Shown here: positions 53,743 to 62,650 of the stretch, piece by piece
Layout of the letters: each line of letters begins with the position of its first letter
Numbering within the stretch: the stretch's first letter is position 1
From: Lactiplantibacillus plantarum EGD-AQ4
GTDB taxonomy: Bacteria; Bacillota; Bacilli; Lactobacillales; Lactobacillaceae
Direction: 5' to 3'
Assembly: GCF_000463075.2 (NCBI RefSeq)
Contig: NZ_AVAQ01000023.1
Coordinates: forward strand, 162,252 to 226,251
Length of the DNA: 64,000 bases
Translations under genes and position numbers: made by a program
The notes under the pieces: model-generated
Databases searched by the model: none
Told to the model about the DNA's origin: nothing
Seen by the model: only the letters and a program-made list of their open reading frames with translations

Positions 53743-56700
53743 TTAGCCTCGCCGACGTTTAATTCCCAATACACTCGCCAAACTCGTCGCCATCAAGATC
53801 ATGAGTCCCATTAATCCGAGGTGGTTCGACTGCTCACCCGTTTGCGGCAAGGTTCCACTCGTAGTTGTTCGAATCGCATCCGTTGTAACCCGTTCCTGTA
53901 GCGGGATTATGCCTACAGTATCGTCGTTTGAACGTGCTGAAGCAGATTTTACCCGTTGCTGTTCAGCTTGTTCAGACGAAACCTTCTGACTAGCATCCCG
54001 GTTCAGACTGCTTGCAGTCGTTAAACTAGGTCCGGTAACGCTCGGTCGTTGCCGTGTTGATTCTTGATGTCCCGCATCGGTATCAGCAGTTGGGCCACTT
54101 GGTTGGGACGGCTGGGTTGGTGCTTCTGGTCGTTCTGGAACTTCAGGATGTTCTGGCATTTCGGGTACTTCTGGATTTCCTGGTTCTCCAGGTACTTCTG
54201 GCTCTTCCAGTTCTCCCGGCTCTTCTGGTTCTCCCGGTTCGCCCGGCTCTTCAGGTTCTTCCGGTTCTTCTGGTTTTCCTGGCTCTCCCGGCTCTTCCGG
54301 CTCTTCCGGCTCTTCCGGCTCTTCCGGCTCTTCCGGCTCTTCCGGCTCTTCCGGTTCTTCTGGTTTTCCTGGCACTTCTGGTTCTCCCGGTACTGCTGGC
54401 TCTTCCGGTTCTCCCGGCTCTACAGGCACTTCTGGTTCTTCTGGTTCTTCTGGTTCTTCTGGTTTCCCCGGCTCTTCTGGCTCTTCCGGTTCTACAGGCG
54501 CCTCACCGTCCCCATCACCCGTATCAGCTTCATTTTCAACCACCGTCACAGTTACCGTGGTACTGACCAACTGTCCCGTCATATCGGTGAATTGGTAGAC
54601 CACTTCATAGCTGCCGGGCGCGGTTAAGTCTGGCGTCCCAATGACCGTGATGCCCGACCAATCAACTGACTGGCCATCCGAATCGGTGGCACTGGTAAAA
54701 TTATCTTGTGGTTGCCACACGGCCGTTCCCGTTGACGAATCGATTTCAACCGTCACGTCACTCGCTTGAAGCGTCAATTGACTCTGATTCTCTTTAACGG
54801 TGACCGTTACAGTCGTCTGACGGCCAGCATAGGTCAGCGTTACCTGATAAGTCCCTGGTTTACTCGTGTCGACGATATCACCACTGACTGACACCGCCTG
54901 CGGATCAGTGCTCAATAACGTGCTCACATCGACACTTTGACCATTTGCATCGACCAGCTGCGTGACGTTTTGCGACCAGTCCCAAGATTGGTTAACAAAA
55001 ATCTCGCTATCTTTCGCCGTAATCGACGCTAAAGATTTTTTCTCCCAAACGAAGGTCGCTTTTGGCACCGAGTTACCAGCATACAAGGCCAACAATTCAG
55101 TACTCGTCAGTGTTTGCAATGGATCATCAATATTGACCCATTTTCCCGTATAGGTGCTATTTTTGGGCACGTCCGGTAAATCGACGAGCGGTTGGTTGCC
55201 GTGGCGGCTGAAATCAAGTCCCGGTCCGAGTATCAACGTTTGTAAACTTGTCAAACCAGCTAACATTTGCCAATTAGCTTCGACGGTTTTCATATTAAAG
55301 TTCGATAGGTCCAAGGATTTGAGCTTTTCATCATCCGCAAACAGCCCGTTCATATCGGTGACGTGTTCAGTGGTGAACCTACTTCCGAACTTGACACTTT
55401 CCAAGTTGGCCATTTGTCCAAAGGCGCCACCCATTTCAACCAGACTACTCGAGTCAAAATTAGATAGATTCAAGTGCTGAACACCGCTGTGAGCGAACAT
55501 ATTGGTCATCGTAACGACCCGACTCGTATCCCAATCGGTTAAGCCATCGATTTGACGCAGTTGTTTGTTGTGCCAAAACATATTTTGCATGTTGGTCACG
55601 TTGTAAGTCTGCCACCCGCTTAAATTCAGATAGGTGAGCTCAGTGCCCATGAAACTGCCCATAAACATGTTGGCCATCGTGGTAACGTTGCTCACATCCC
55701 AAGCACTGAGATCTAGCCGTTTAACCGCATAGTTTCCCTTAAATACCGACTGCATATTTGTGACAGCACTAGTATCGATTTTTTCCAAACCTTCATAGCT
55801 TTCAACAGTTGTCAGTTCCGAAAACAGGCCGTTCATATTCGTTCCGGCGATAATCTGATCGGCAATGACGACTTTTTTAATCGACGAAGCCCAAGTCTGT
55901 CGTTTCCAAGGATTGTCCCCGTAGCTGTTCTTCAACGTGCCGCCGTGCAAAGTCAGCGTACCAGTCGCCACATCAAACTCCCAATCGACACCAAAGTTGC
56001 CAGTAGTCGTTGTATTATCCGCTCGACCATTATCCGCATTCGTCAACGCCGCTGCTTGCCGTTCAGTCCCCATAACGTCAACATCCGCGTCCGTTCGAAC
56101 TGGTTCAATCTCGGCAACCACCTCAGGGCTGCGATTAACCAACGAATCTGCTTCCGGAGTCGAGACATTTTCGACCGGTTCACCCTCAGCAACCATATTC
56201 TCATCAAGGTCGTCACTAGCCGCATCGCTCACATTGTCTGTGACATTCACAGCTGGATTATCAACAACATCTGCGTCTGACTCGCTATTCGCAGCATTGT
56301 CGGCACTACTGTCGGTACTAGGCGTAAGATCAGCAGGAGCACGGACATCCACCTCGCCATTCACAGCCGTGTTCTCAGTAACCGCAGTACCACCCTCAAT
56401 ATCCATGACCTCGCTAACGCTCATGTCAGCGTTATCATCTTTGGCCGCTTGGGTGTTCACCGCAGCCAAAGTCGGTTGTTCAGTATTCGGATTAATATGC
56501 ACGACTTCCGCAGCGACCTGTTCAGTGTTTGACTGAACAGACGTCTCATCCGCATGGACACTAACCAGTTGCACGTTAACTGCCAGTAAAGTCACACCAG
56601 CAAACAACCATAATTTACCACTTTTGTACATTTTGTAACGACTAACTTTCGTTTCACGATGATTGATCGCAATTCCCCATTTCTCTGTAAAAAAAGCCTG

Positions 56701-56772
56701 ACTGACATAACCATTAATCGCATTAAATAAAGTGTTTTTACTGTATTTAATTATCGTGTTTAACCAATACAC
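53743..56772 (-). CDS. LPQTG-anchored surface protein with BspA-like repeats and a Pro-Glu repeat stalk (paralogue 2)
   Basis: A 1009-residue relative of the gene downstream, with the same order: KMYKSGKLWLFAGVTLLA signal (from about 48), stalk, DUF285 repeats (about 280-540), two Ig-like repeats, then a stalk of about 130 residues built from PEEP/PGEP/PVEP units, and LPQTG at 975-979. The start is doubtful. The only in-frame standard codon is a GTG at 56772 without a binding site, 9 bp from the presumed transcription start; a start near residue 34, after AAATGGGGA, would need a rare codon. The tandem pair arose by duplication. Coding sequence is otherwise intact. Confidence 0.85.
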   Translation of the reverse strand: MYWLNTIIKYSKNTLFNAINGYVSQAFFTEKWGIAINHRETKVSRYKMYKSGKLWLFAGVTLLAVNVQLVSVHADETSVQSNTEQVAAEVVHINPNTEQPTLAAVNTQAAKDDNADMSVSEVMDIEGGTAVTENTAVNGEVDVRAPADLTPSTDSSADNAANSESDADVVDNPAVNVTDNVSDAASDDLDENMVAEGEPVENVSTPEADSLVNRSPEVVAEIEPVRTDADVDVMGTERQAAALTNADNGRADNTTTTGNFGVDWEFDVATGTLTLHGGTLKNSYGDNPWKRQTWASSIKKVVIADQIIAGTNMNGLFSELTTVESYEGLEKIDTSAVTNMQSVFKGNYAVKRLDLSAWDVSNVTTMANMFMGSFMGTELTYLNLSGWQTYNVTNMQNMFWHNKQLRQIDGLTDWDTSRVVTMTNMFAHSGVQHLNLSNFDSSSLVEMGGAFGQMANLESVKFGSRFTTEHVTDMNGLFADDEKLKSLDLSNFNMKTVEANWQMLAGLTSLQTLILGPGLDFSRHGNQPLVDLPDVPKNSTYTGKWVNIDDPLQTLTSTELLALYAGNSVPKATFVWEKKSLASITAKDSEIFVNQSWDWSQNVTQLVDANGQSVDVSTLLSTDPQAVSVSGDIVDTSKPGTYQVTLTYAGRQTTVTVTVKENQSQLTLQASDVTVEIDSSTGTAVWQPQDNFTSATDSDGQSVDWSGITVIGTPDLTAPGSYEVVYQFTDMTGQLVSTTVTVTVVENEADTGDGDGEAPVEPEEPEEPGKPEEPEEPEEPEVPVEPGEPEEPAVPGEPEVPGKPEEPEEPEEPEEPEEPEEPEEPEEPGEPGKPEEPEEPEEPGEPGEPEEPGELEEPEVPGEPGNPEVPEMPEHPEVPERPEAPTQPSQPSGPTADTDAGHQESTRQRPSVTGPSLTTASSLNRDASQKVSSEQAEQQRVKSASARSNDDTVGIIPLQERVTTDAIRTTTSGTLPQTGEQSNHLGLMGLMILMATSLASVLGIKRRRG
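54285..54355. repeat. Nine-base tandem repeats in the PE-rich stalk
   Basis: CCGGCTCTT units repeat about eight times in a row, within a larger 54160-54500 region of nine-base units coding Pro-Glu-Glu and Pro-Gly-Glu. Because the unit is a multiple of three, gain or loss changes stalk length without breaking the frame. Confidence 0.85.
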
Positions 56773-56787
56773 GATTTACGGTTTTTA

Positions 56788-56817
56788 ACTATACCATGGC
56801 GTCCTCAGAAAGCTCAA
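56788..56817 (-). promoter_or_regulatory. Candidate promoter of the PE-repeat surface protein gene
   Basis: Minus-strand TTGAGC, 18 bp, TATAGT (-10 at 56788-56793). Transcription would start near 56781, leaving little room before the GTG at 56772. Confidence 0.4.
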
Positions 56818-57112
56818 CTAATTATTAGATTTCTAATTAAGCTGTTACTAACCGGATTAATATCGTTGTTTATCGCAAAACTATTTTAATATTCCACCAA
56901 CAGAATGACCGGCTCAAAAACCAGTTGCACACTGACTTGCCACCTAACACTGCTCATCTCCCCGCAATTTTGTTCACCAGAACAATCTTTGCATCGTGCA
57001 ACGATTTGTTTGCGCCCCTCATCCATCGCTTAACAAAAATCCAACAACAAATCTCGATTGACCTAGATTTTTCCCGAAGCCACCTCAGCTGGTCTCCCAT
57101 CAAAATGCACAC
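56818..57112. other. Intergenic region between surface protein and AroD-like operon
   Basis: AT-rich at the left end, otherwise unremarkable. I see no gene, although an open frame of 92 codons on the plus strand (from 56925) lacks a ribosome binding site and any family pattern. Confidence 0.3.
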
Positions 57113-57158
57113 AAAAACGCCGCCACCAACAAGTTTTAACACTTACTGGTGGCGGTGC
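57113..57158 (-). terminator. Intrinsic terminator
   Basis: Minus-strand stem CACCGCCACCA / TGGTGGCGGCG with T-run, after the 78-residue membrane protein gene. Confidence 0.85.
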
Positions 57159-57188
57159 TCACTTCATCTTCTGAATACCAATTGTCGG

Positions 57189-57425
57189 CTATTTCTTCTG
57201 TGACCGCCGTTTCAAGACGTGCTGTCGAATCGCGTTATAGCAGAGTTCCACCACCATGAATAGCACGGTGATGCCGACGATATCGATCAAATAAGACCCA
57301 ATCTGGTAGCCAGTTTTGCCGATCCACAAATCATACGGACCCTGAATCAATAAAAAATAAATCAATAAGGTTTCAACAATTGTACGCGTATGTCGCCAAA
57401 ATGACCGCCACTGCATGCCTTTCAC
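57189..57425 (-). CDS. Small membrane protein
   Basis: A 78-residue product with two hydrophobic segments (IVETLLIYFLLIQGPYDLW and LIDIVGITVLFMVVELCY) and a very basic tail (HVLKRRSQKK). Its ATG overlaps the stop of the AroD-like gene by four bases, so the two are translated together. I do not recognise the family; the coupling suggests a joint function with the AroD-like protein. Confidence 0.6.
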   Translation of the reverse strand: MKGMQWRSFWRHTRTIVETLLIYFLLIQGPYDLWIGKTGYQIGSYLIDIVGITVLFMVVELCYNAIRQHVLKRRSQKK

Positions 57426-58213
57426 GCTCCTTCAATTGGGACTAATAGCTGTAATGCTTGTTTGATTTGACTGACTGTTAACTGATTTTGATCACCAACG
57501 CGCCCGACGTGTCCAAACGCAACCGCTGAACCCGTCAACTGGCCACAGATGCCGTTGTAACGGCCCATTTTCCCGCTCGCCGTGGCAATCACAGGTACGG
57601 CCAACTGGCGATGCGCTTGCTCAGTCGCTGCCATCAGGGCCAAAACGTCCTGCGCATCCTGACTTTCAACGGTGACGCGGACGACATCCGCACCAGTGGC
57701 CGCCAATGTTTGGTAAGTCGTCACTAATTTCGTAGTCGATGCGCGCGTTACCGTCTGGCTAGTAATCAGGCGAATCTTATTGGCTCGCATCTGCTGCGTC
57801 AGCGTCATAAAATCAGGTTGGTTGACCATCGCAATGTCGACATCGACAGCTGCCACGCTCCGATTATTGACCAACGTTTGGTAAGTCTGATAACGTTCAG
57901 CCATTTCATCCGCGTCAGCTGCCAGCGTAAACGTCGCCACTAGTGGAATCGTCCCTAAGACTTGTTGCAATTGGGAGGCGGTATTGACGAGTTCCGCCCG
58001 ATTATCTAACTCTTGATATGGATTCAATCGCCACACCACGATTTGCGCGGCCGATGTCAAAATCTGCCCCGCCTTGCGAATCAAGTCCTCCCGCGTCGCA
58101 CCCGACAGCACCACCCCAATTTTCGGCATGCCTGTCGTTAACGCTAACTCACCAATCGTAACTTCTTTCAAGATTATTCCTGCTTTCATCATCATCCGGA
58201 CCGCCCGAGCCAT
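57422..58213 (-). CDS. AroD-like (type I 3-dehydroquinate dehydratase) paralogue lacking catalytic residues
   Basis: A 263-residue TIM-barrel protein that aligns along its length with type I dehydroquinase: TIGELALTTGMPKIGVVL, IVVWRLNPY, IPLVATFTL, DVLALMAATE and TGSAVAFG. In the true enzyme EWR, TFR, SNHDF, KIA and SR carry the catalysis. Here these read VWR, TFT, SQTVT, RVT and YN, so the Schiff-base Lys and the general-base His are both missing. It cannot act by the known mechanism. The reading frame is intact, so a new role is more likely than decay. The start codon is uncertain (ATG 58213 or eight codons later). Confidence 0.75.
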   Translation of the reverse strand: MARAVRMMMKAGIILKEVTIGELALTTGMPKIGVVLSGATREDLIRKAGQILTSAAQIVVWRLNPYQELDNRAELVNTASQLQQVLGTIPLVATFTLAADADEMAERYQTYQTLVNNRSVAAVDVDIAMVNQPDFMTLTQQMRANKIRLITSQTVTRASTTKLVTTYQTLAATGADVVRVTVESQDAQDVLALMAATEQAHRQLAVPVIATASGKMGRYNGICGQLTGSAVAFGHVGRVGDQNQLTVSQIKQALQLLVPIEGA

Positions 58214-58298
58214 CCGTCGTTAATAGTTTATTATCCACTCTTAACAATAGCAAATTTTCCCCGTTTTGACACCTAAAATTCATTTTTTATCCCAAAAT

Positions 58299-58312
58299 GT
58301 AAAGCGCTTTTA
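58299..58312 (+). promoter_or_regulatory. Possible cre site upstream of the permease gene
   Basis: GTAAAGCGCTTTTA contains the cre core AAAGCGCTTT and matches the consensus at 11 of 14 positions, 80 bp before the start. Confidence 0.35.
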
Positions 58313-58391
58313 ATATTAACTTGTTAATACTGGTATCGTTTTCAATTTGGCCTTACAATTAAGCATACTTTAGCTGCAAAGGAGTTTCATC

Positions 58392-59825
58392 ATGGAAAAT
58401 GAAAAACAGCTTCGTTGGTCCAACATTGCACTAATTGCATTTGTGGCGGTCTGGGGTCTTGGAAACGTTGTTAACAACTTCGCTTTACAAGGACTTTCAG
58501 TCGTCACGTCTTGGATCCTGATCATGATTATTTATTTTATTCCGTACACCCTAATTGTTGGCCAACTCGGTTCAACTTTCAAAGACGCTGAGGGGGGCGT
58601 CTCGTCATGGATTCGTGCGACTAGTACCAAACGACTTGCCTACTATGCCGCTTGGACCTATTGGATCGTTCATATTCCATATTTGGCGCAAAAGCCCCAA
58701 GGCATCTTAATCGCCTTTAGCTGGCTATTCCGCGGTAACGGTAATTTTGTCAACACGACACCCGCGTTAGTCGTTCAAGCCATCTGTTTAGTGCTCTTTT
58801 TATTTTTCCTCTGGATTGCTTCATTAGGCTTAACGACGCTCAAACGGATTGGGAGTGTTGCGGGGACCGGGATGTTCATCATGTCGATTCTGTTCATTAT
58901 TTTGGCCGTTTCAGCACCTTTCATGACCAAAGCAACCGTGCAAACACCGAACATGTTTTCAATCAAGTCCTACTTACCCAAGTTTGACTTCACGTATTTC
59001 ACGACCGTTTCCATGTTAGTCTTTGCCGTCGGTGGTTCTGAAAAGATTTCACCCTACGTCAACAAGACGAAGAACCCGGGACGGGAATTCCCACTCGGCA
59101 TGTTAGTGCTCGCTGGCATGGTGGCTGTTTGTGCCCTACTCGGGTCGTTTGCGATGGGGATTTTATTCAACTCCAAGCACATCCCAGCTGACTTGATGGC
59201 CAACGGTGCCTACTACGCCTTTCAACGGTTGGGTGCCTTCTACCACGTTGGAAACTTATTCTTGATTCTCTATGCAATTGCTAACGTACTGGCTCAGATT
59301 TCGGCACTAGCCTTCTCGATCGACGCGCCACTGAAGATTTTACTTGGTGATGCCGATCCGGAATTCATTCCTAAGAAACTGAGCAAAATGAATAAAAAAG
59401 ACGTGCCAGTCAACGGTTACATTTTGACGGGGGTCCTCGTCAGCATTCTGATCATCATTCCAGCCCTAGGAATTGGTAATATGAACGAATTGTTCAACTG
59501 GCTACTGAATCTCAACTCAGTCGTCATGCCAATGCGCTACCTGTGGGTCTTCTTAGCTTACATGTTACTCAACAAGCAACTGAGCAAGTTCAAGAGTGAC
59601 TACAAGTTTCTCAAGAACCCGGTTGCCGGTAAACTAGTCGGTGCCTGGTGTTTCCTATTCACTGCGTTTGCTTGTATCTTAGGGATGGTTCCCAAGACGT
59701 CCTACGCTAGCAACCCCAGCAGTTGGCTGTTCCAGTTAACACTGAATATTTTGACGCCAATTATCTTCGTGGCGCTCGGCATGATCCTACCGATGATTGC
59801 TCGGCGGCACCGGACGCAAGCTTAA
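58392..59825 (+). CDS. APC-family amino-acid permease
   Basis: A 477-residue protein with twelve membrane segments and the APC-fold opening LRWSNIALIAFVAVWGLGNVV. It is nearest to the glutamate:GABA antiporter-like and YjeM subgroups, as far as can be judged by eye. It would import or exchange amino acids at the membrane. AAAGGAG precedes the ATG. A cre-like sequence upstream suggests carbon control. The exact substrate is unknown. Confidence 0.88.
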   Translation: MENEKQLRWSNIALIAFVAVWGLGNVVNNFALQGLSVVTSWILIMIIYFIPYTLIVGQLGSTFKDAEGGVSSWIRATSTKRLAYYAAWTYWIVHIPYLAQKPQGILIAFSWLFRGNGNFVNTTPALVVQAICLVLFLFFLWIASLGLTTLKRIGSVAGTGMFIMSILFIILAVSAPFMTKATVQTPNMFSIKSYLPKFDFTYFTTVSMLVFAVGGSEKISPYVNKTKNPGREFPLGMLVLAGMVAVCALLGSFAMGILFNSKHIPADLMANGAYYAFQRLGAFYHVGNLFLILYAIANVLAQISALAFSIDAPLKILLGDADPEFIPKKLSKMNKKDVPVNGYILTGVLVSILIIIPALGIGNMNELFNWLLNLNSVVMPMRYLWVFLAYMLLNKQLSKFKSDYKFLKNPVAGKLVGAWCFLFTAFACILGMVPKTSYASNPSSWLFQLTLNILTPIIFVALGMILPMIARRHRTQA

Positions 59826-60153
59826 CCGACAGTCAATATCTATCGACTATTAGGTCCAAACGAGGCCTCGTGTTACTGGCTAACATACGCAATAATTTGT
59901 CGTTTCATAATAAAATTAATTTATGTAAGATTCCAGTACGGTGTGCAGCCATGACCAGTACTGGGATTTTTTTGTTCGACGCTAACCAGCAACACCTCCC
60001 GCAACCAATCGCAATTACAAATTAAATTGAATTTGTGCCAATCAATTTGCGGCTCACAATTTAACACTTTTCCGTGATTTGGCGTTATGATAATTACGAC
60101 ATCAAGTTGATTTTCGTTTACCAATTATCCAGATCAAAAGGAGGTCCTTATTG
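59826..60153 (+). terminator. Intergenic region with terminator
   Basis: A terminator hairpin AAGATTCCAGTAC / GTACTGGGATTTTTTT occupies 59928-59973, about 100 nt beyond the permease stop. The rest holds no gene; the MarR promoter (TATGATAAT near 60087) lies at its right end. Confidence 0.7.
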
Positions 60154-60603
60154 ATGACCAGCGCTGATTCTTTCGACATCTTCCTCAGCGATTACGCCAA
60201 CGTTTCTCGTTACCTTAGCACCGAGCTGAGTGCTTTACTGACAACCTACCACCTCACCCTAGACGCATTTTTAATTATGCATGAGATTGGCAAAAGCCAA
60301 GCGCCGCTGCTCTTAATGGATATTGCACACCGGCATCACGTCTCACGCAGTGCCATCTCACGCCAAATTAGTGCGTTACTTAGTTATGGTTACGTTCAAC
60401 AGCAAGCCAACGCTAGCGACCGCCGTCAGAAAAGTCTCCTCCTCACCGACAGTGGTCGCGAGATCGACCATCAGTTGGTCGCAACGATGCGTCAAAGCGC
60501 CAATCAATGGGCTAGCATGCTGGGACCACAGCGCGTGACAACGCTGCTCAGTATCCTTGAAGACTTCAACGACCAGGTCGTCAATCAGGCCACGACCGAA
60601 TAA
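60154..60603 (+). CDS. MarR-family transcriptional regulator
   Basis: A 149-residue protein with the MarR winged helix (MDIAHRHHVSRSAISRQISA, wing ANASDRRQKSLLLT). MarR proteins repress nearby genes and respond to phenolics, oxidants or metals. AAGGAGG is 11 nt before the ATG at 60154; a TTG just before it is also possible. The neighbours are a permease upstream and aldo/keto reductases beyond a terminator, so no target is obvious. Confidence 0.9.
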   Translation: MTSADSFDIFLSDYANVSRYLSTELSALLTTYHLTLDAFLIMHEIGKSQAPLLLMDIAHRHHVSRSAISRQISALLSYGYVQQQANASDRRQKSLLLTDSGREIDHQLVATMRQSANQWASMLGPQRVTTLLSILEDFNDQVVNQATTE

Positions 60604-60613
60604 GCAAATCTCA

Positions 60614-60666
60614 CAATAAAGCGGTGCCCCCGGCTTCATTTCAAGCCAGTGGGCACCGCTTTATTG
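60614..60666. terminator. Bidirectional intrinsic terminator
   Basis: Stem AATAAAGCGGTGCCC / GGGCACCGCTTTATT with a bulged inner GGCTT/AAGCC stem, between convergent marR and aldo/keto reductase genes. Confidence 0.88.
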
Positions 60667-60780
60667 TAGTTGATTAATTATCTTTTCAAACGATTTTCAG
60701 ACGAAATGCCAAACGCACGAACATCGTGAAAATGATGCCAGTCCATCCAATCATCGTCGTGACACCGATATTGCGCTGAG

Positions 60781-61653
60781 TTAATCGTCAGCGTGCACGT
60801 CAAATGCGCCTAACAACCGTTCAGCTACGCCTGGCGCCTCAGGATCATGTTGGGCCTTGCCGGTATCCAACGCCCGCAACTGATCCATTTCCGCAGCCGT
60901 CAATTCAAAGTCAAAGATCTCGCGATTGCTCTTAATGCGAGCTGAATGAACAGACTTCGGAAAGACGATGACGCCTTCTTGATTTTCAAAGCGTAAAATA
61001 ATTCGGCCGGCATCCTTGTGGTATTTCTGTGCAAGTTGTTGAATCACCGGTTCATTGAATAACGCCTGATTTCCCTGACCGAGTGGCGCCCAAGCTTCCA
61101 CTTTAACGTCTTGTTTGGCCAATAATTCCCGTAGTGGTCGTTGCTGCGTGTATGGATTGAATTCGACTTGGTTGACCGCCGGAATCGTCTCAAATTGTGG
61201 AACAAATTGTTGCCACAGCTTAGGGGTCATATTGGAAACACCAATTGACTTCAATTTACCCGCTTTTTGGGCTGCTTCCATTGCCCGCCATGCGCCTGGG
61301 ACGTCGCCATAAGGTTGATGAACCAAGTACAAGTCGATATAATCCAAGCCTAATTTTTCAAGTGACCGGTCGATGGCTTTTGCAGCCGGCTCCTCGCCAT
61401 AGTCTTGAATCCATAGCTTACTCGTGACCCAAATTTCATCACGAGGAATCCCACTATCCTTGATGGCACGGCCAACTTCATCTTCATTGAAGTAAGCAAC
61501 GGCCGTATCGATGTGCCGGTAGCCTAATTCGAGGGCTTCTTTGACGGCAGTATACGTTGAACCGTCGTCCGGAATTTGAAAAGTACCAAAGCCGATAGCA
61601 GGAATGGCCCGTCCATCGTTTAACTTAATTGTTGGGTTTTGTTCAGTTGTCAT
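60781..61653 (-). CDS. Aldo/keto reductase (paralogue 1)
   Basis: A 290-residue AKR with the full catalytic tetrad: Asp in IDTAVAY, Tyr in the same motif, Lys in TSKLWIQDY and His in YLVHQPYG. The C-terminal NADPH loop VIVFPKSVHSARIKSNREIF is typical of the 2,5-diketo-gluconate reductase-like group. It reduces carbonyls such as methylglyoxal or diketones; the real substrate is unknown. It follows its paralogue by 12 nt on the minus strand, forming a two-gene unit. Confidence 0.92.
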   Translation of the reverse strand: MTTEQNPTIKLNDGRAIPAIGFGTFQIPDDGSTYTAVKEALELGYRHIDTAVAYFNEDEVGRAIKDSGIPRDEIWVTSKLWIQDYGEEPAAKAIDRSLEKLGLDYIDLYLVHQPYGDVPGAWRAMEAAQKAGKLKSIGVSNMTPKLWQQFVPQFETIPAVNQVEFNPYTQQRPLRELLAKQDVKVEAWAPLGQGNQALFNEPVIQQLAQKYHKDAGRIILRFENQEGVIVFPKSVHSARIKSNREIFDFELTAAEMDQLRALDTGKAQHDPEAPGVAERLLGAFDVHADD

Positions 61654-61665
61654 TAATCCACACTC

Positions 61666-62535
61666 CTATTCATGTAATTGCTTGAGACTGGCGCCAAAAA
61701 TCTGTTCAATCGTCACCGGATCCCGATGATCGAAGAATTGACTGACACCCTTATCGAGACTCGCCAAAGTCGCCATTTCACTAGTTGATAGCTCAAAATC
61801 AAAGACGGCCATGTTTTCAGCCATACGTTCCGGGTGCACAGACTTTGGAATCACTGTGATGCCCCGTTGTAGGAGCCACCGCAAGATAACTTGACCAGTC
61901 GTCTTATGATGGGCTTCCGCAATGGCTTGAATGGTTGGCTGGTTGAAAATATCGTGCTTGCCTTCCGCAAATGGCGCCCAGGCTTCGACGCGAACTTGTT
62001 CATGCTGGTTGAAGTTAACTTCGTCGGTCTGTTGATACCACGGGTTGACTTCGATTTGGTTGACTGCTGGTTGGACGGTCATCGTCAATTCAAGATTCTT
62101 GAGCTGGTCCGCATAAAAATTGGAAACGCCGATTGCGCGAATCTTACCGGCATGATACGCTTCTTCGAGTGCACGCCATGCCCCCATTGTATCACCATAG
62201 GGTTGATGTAGCAGATAGAGGTCCATGTAATCCAATCCCAATCGTTTTAGCGAGGCATCAATCCCCCGTTGCGCGCGTTCATAGGTGAAGTCCGAAACCC
62301 ATAGTTTAGACGTAATGAACAGGTCTTCGCGCTTGAGTCCACTTTTCTTGATGGCCCGGCCCACGGCTTCTTCATTCTGATAAGCCGTTGCGGTATCAAT
62401 CAGTCGATAGCCGGCCTTCAAAGCTGCGCTCACCGCTGCCTCACAGTCGTCCAAGTCAGGCACTTGAAACACACCGAATCCAAGTTGGGGCATTGTAACA
62501 CCGTTATTCAAAGTTGTCGTTGGTATCATCATCAT
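61666..62535 (-). CDS. Aldo/keto reductase (paralogue 2)
   Basis: A 289-residue AKR with tetrad Asp/Tyr in LIDTATAYQNE, Lys in TSKLWVSDF and His in LLHQPYG, and the cofactor loop TVIPKSVHPERM. It belongs to the same AKR group as the gene behind it. AAAGGATG precedes a run of three ATG codons, so the exact start is ambiguous by one or two residues. The divergent LysR gene is the likely regulator. The tandem pair looks like an old duplication. Confidence 0.92.
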   Translation of the reverse strand: MMMIPTTTLNNGVTMPQLGFGVFQVPDLDDCEAAVSAALKAGYRLIDTATAYQNEEAVGRAIKKSGLKREDLFITSKLWVSDFTYERAQRGIDASLKRLGLDYMDLYLLHQPYGDTMGAWRALEEAYHAGKIRAIGVSNFYADQLKNLELTMTVQPAVNQIEVNPWYQQTDEVNFNQHEQVRVEAWAPFAEGKHDIFNQPTIQAIAEAHHKTTGQVILRWLLQRGITVIPKSVHPERMAENMAVFDFELSTSEMATLASLDKGVSQFFDHRDPVTIEQIFGASLKQLHE

Positions 62536-62611
62536 GCATCCTTTCTACGCTTGATTACGTTAATTATCATACACGCAGACATTATTCTTGAAAATTACCA
62601 CTTATTCATAC

Positions 62612-62634
62612 TAGTATACAAGTAACGTATACTA
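62612..62634. promoter_or_regulatory. LysR-type operator
   Basis: Perfect inverted repeat TAGTATAC-N7-GTATACTA directly before the lysR start and between lysR and the aldo/keto reductase genes. The geometry fits the T-N11-A class of LysR sites. Confidence 0.6.
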
Positions 62635-62650
62635 AAGGTGGTCGGAATCC

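Noticed and set aside
54285..54355. CRISPR-like regular repeats
   Set aside because: Units are nine bases without spacers and code the stalk of a surface protein.
54054..54627. Two long plus-strand open frames (170 and 187 codons) with Leu/Phe/Trp-rich repeats
   Set aside because: They are antisense readings of the nine-base repeats coding the Pro-Glu stalk; no binding site or family pattern.
60667..60780. Minus-strand stretch translating to a hydrophobic GWTGIIFTMFVRLAF-like segment
   Set aside because: Only about 22 codons after a possible ATG, without binding site; could be a remnant but cannot be supported.
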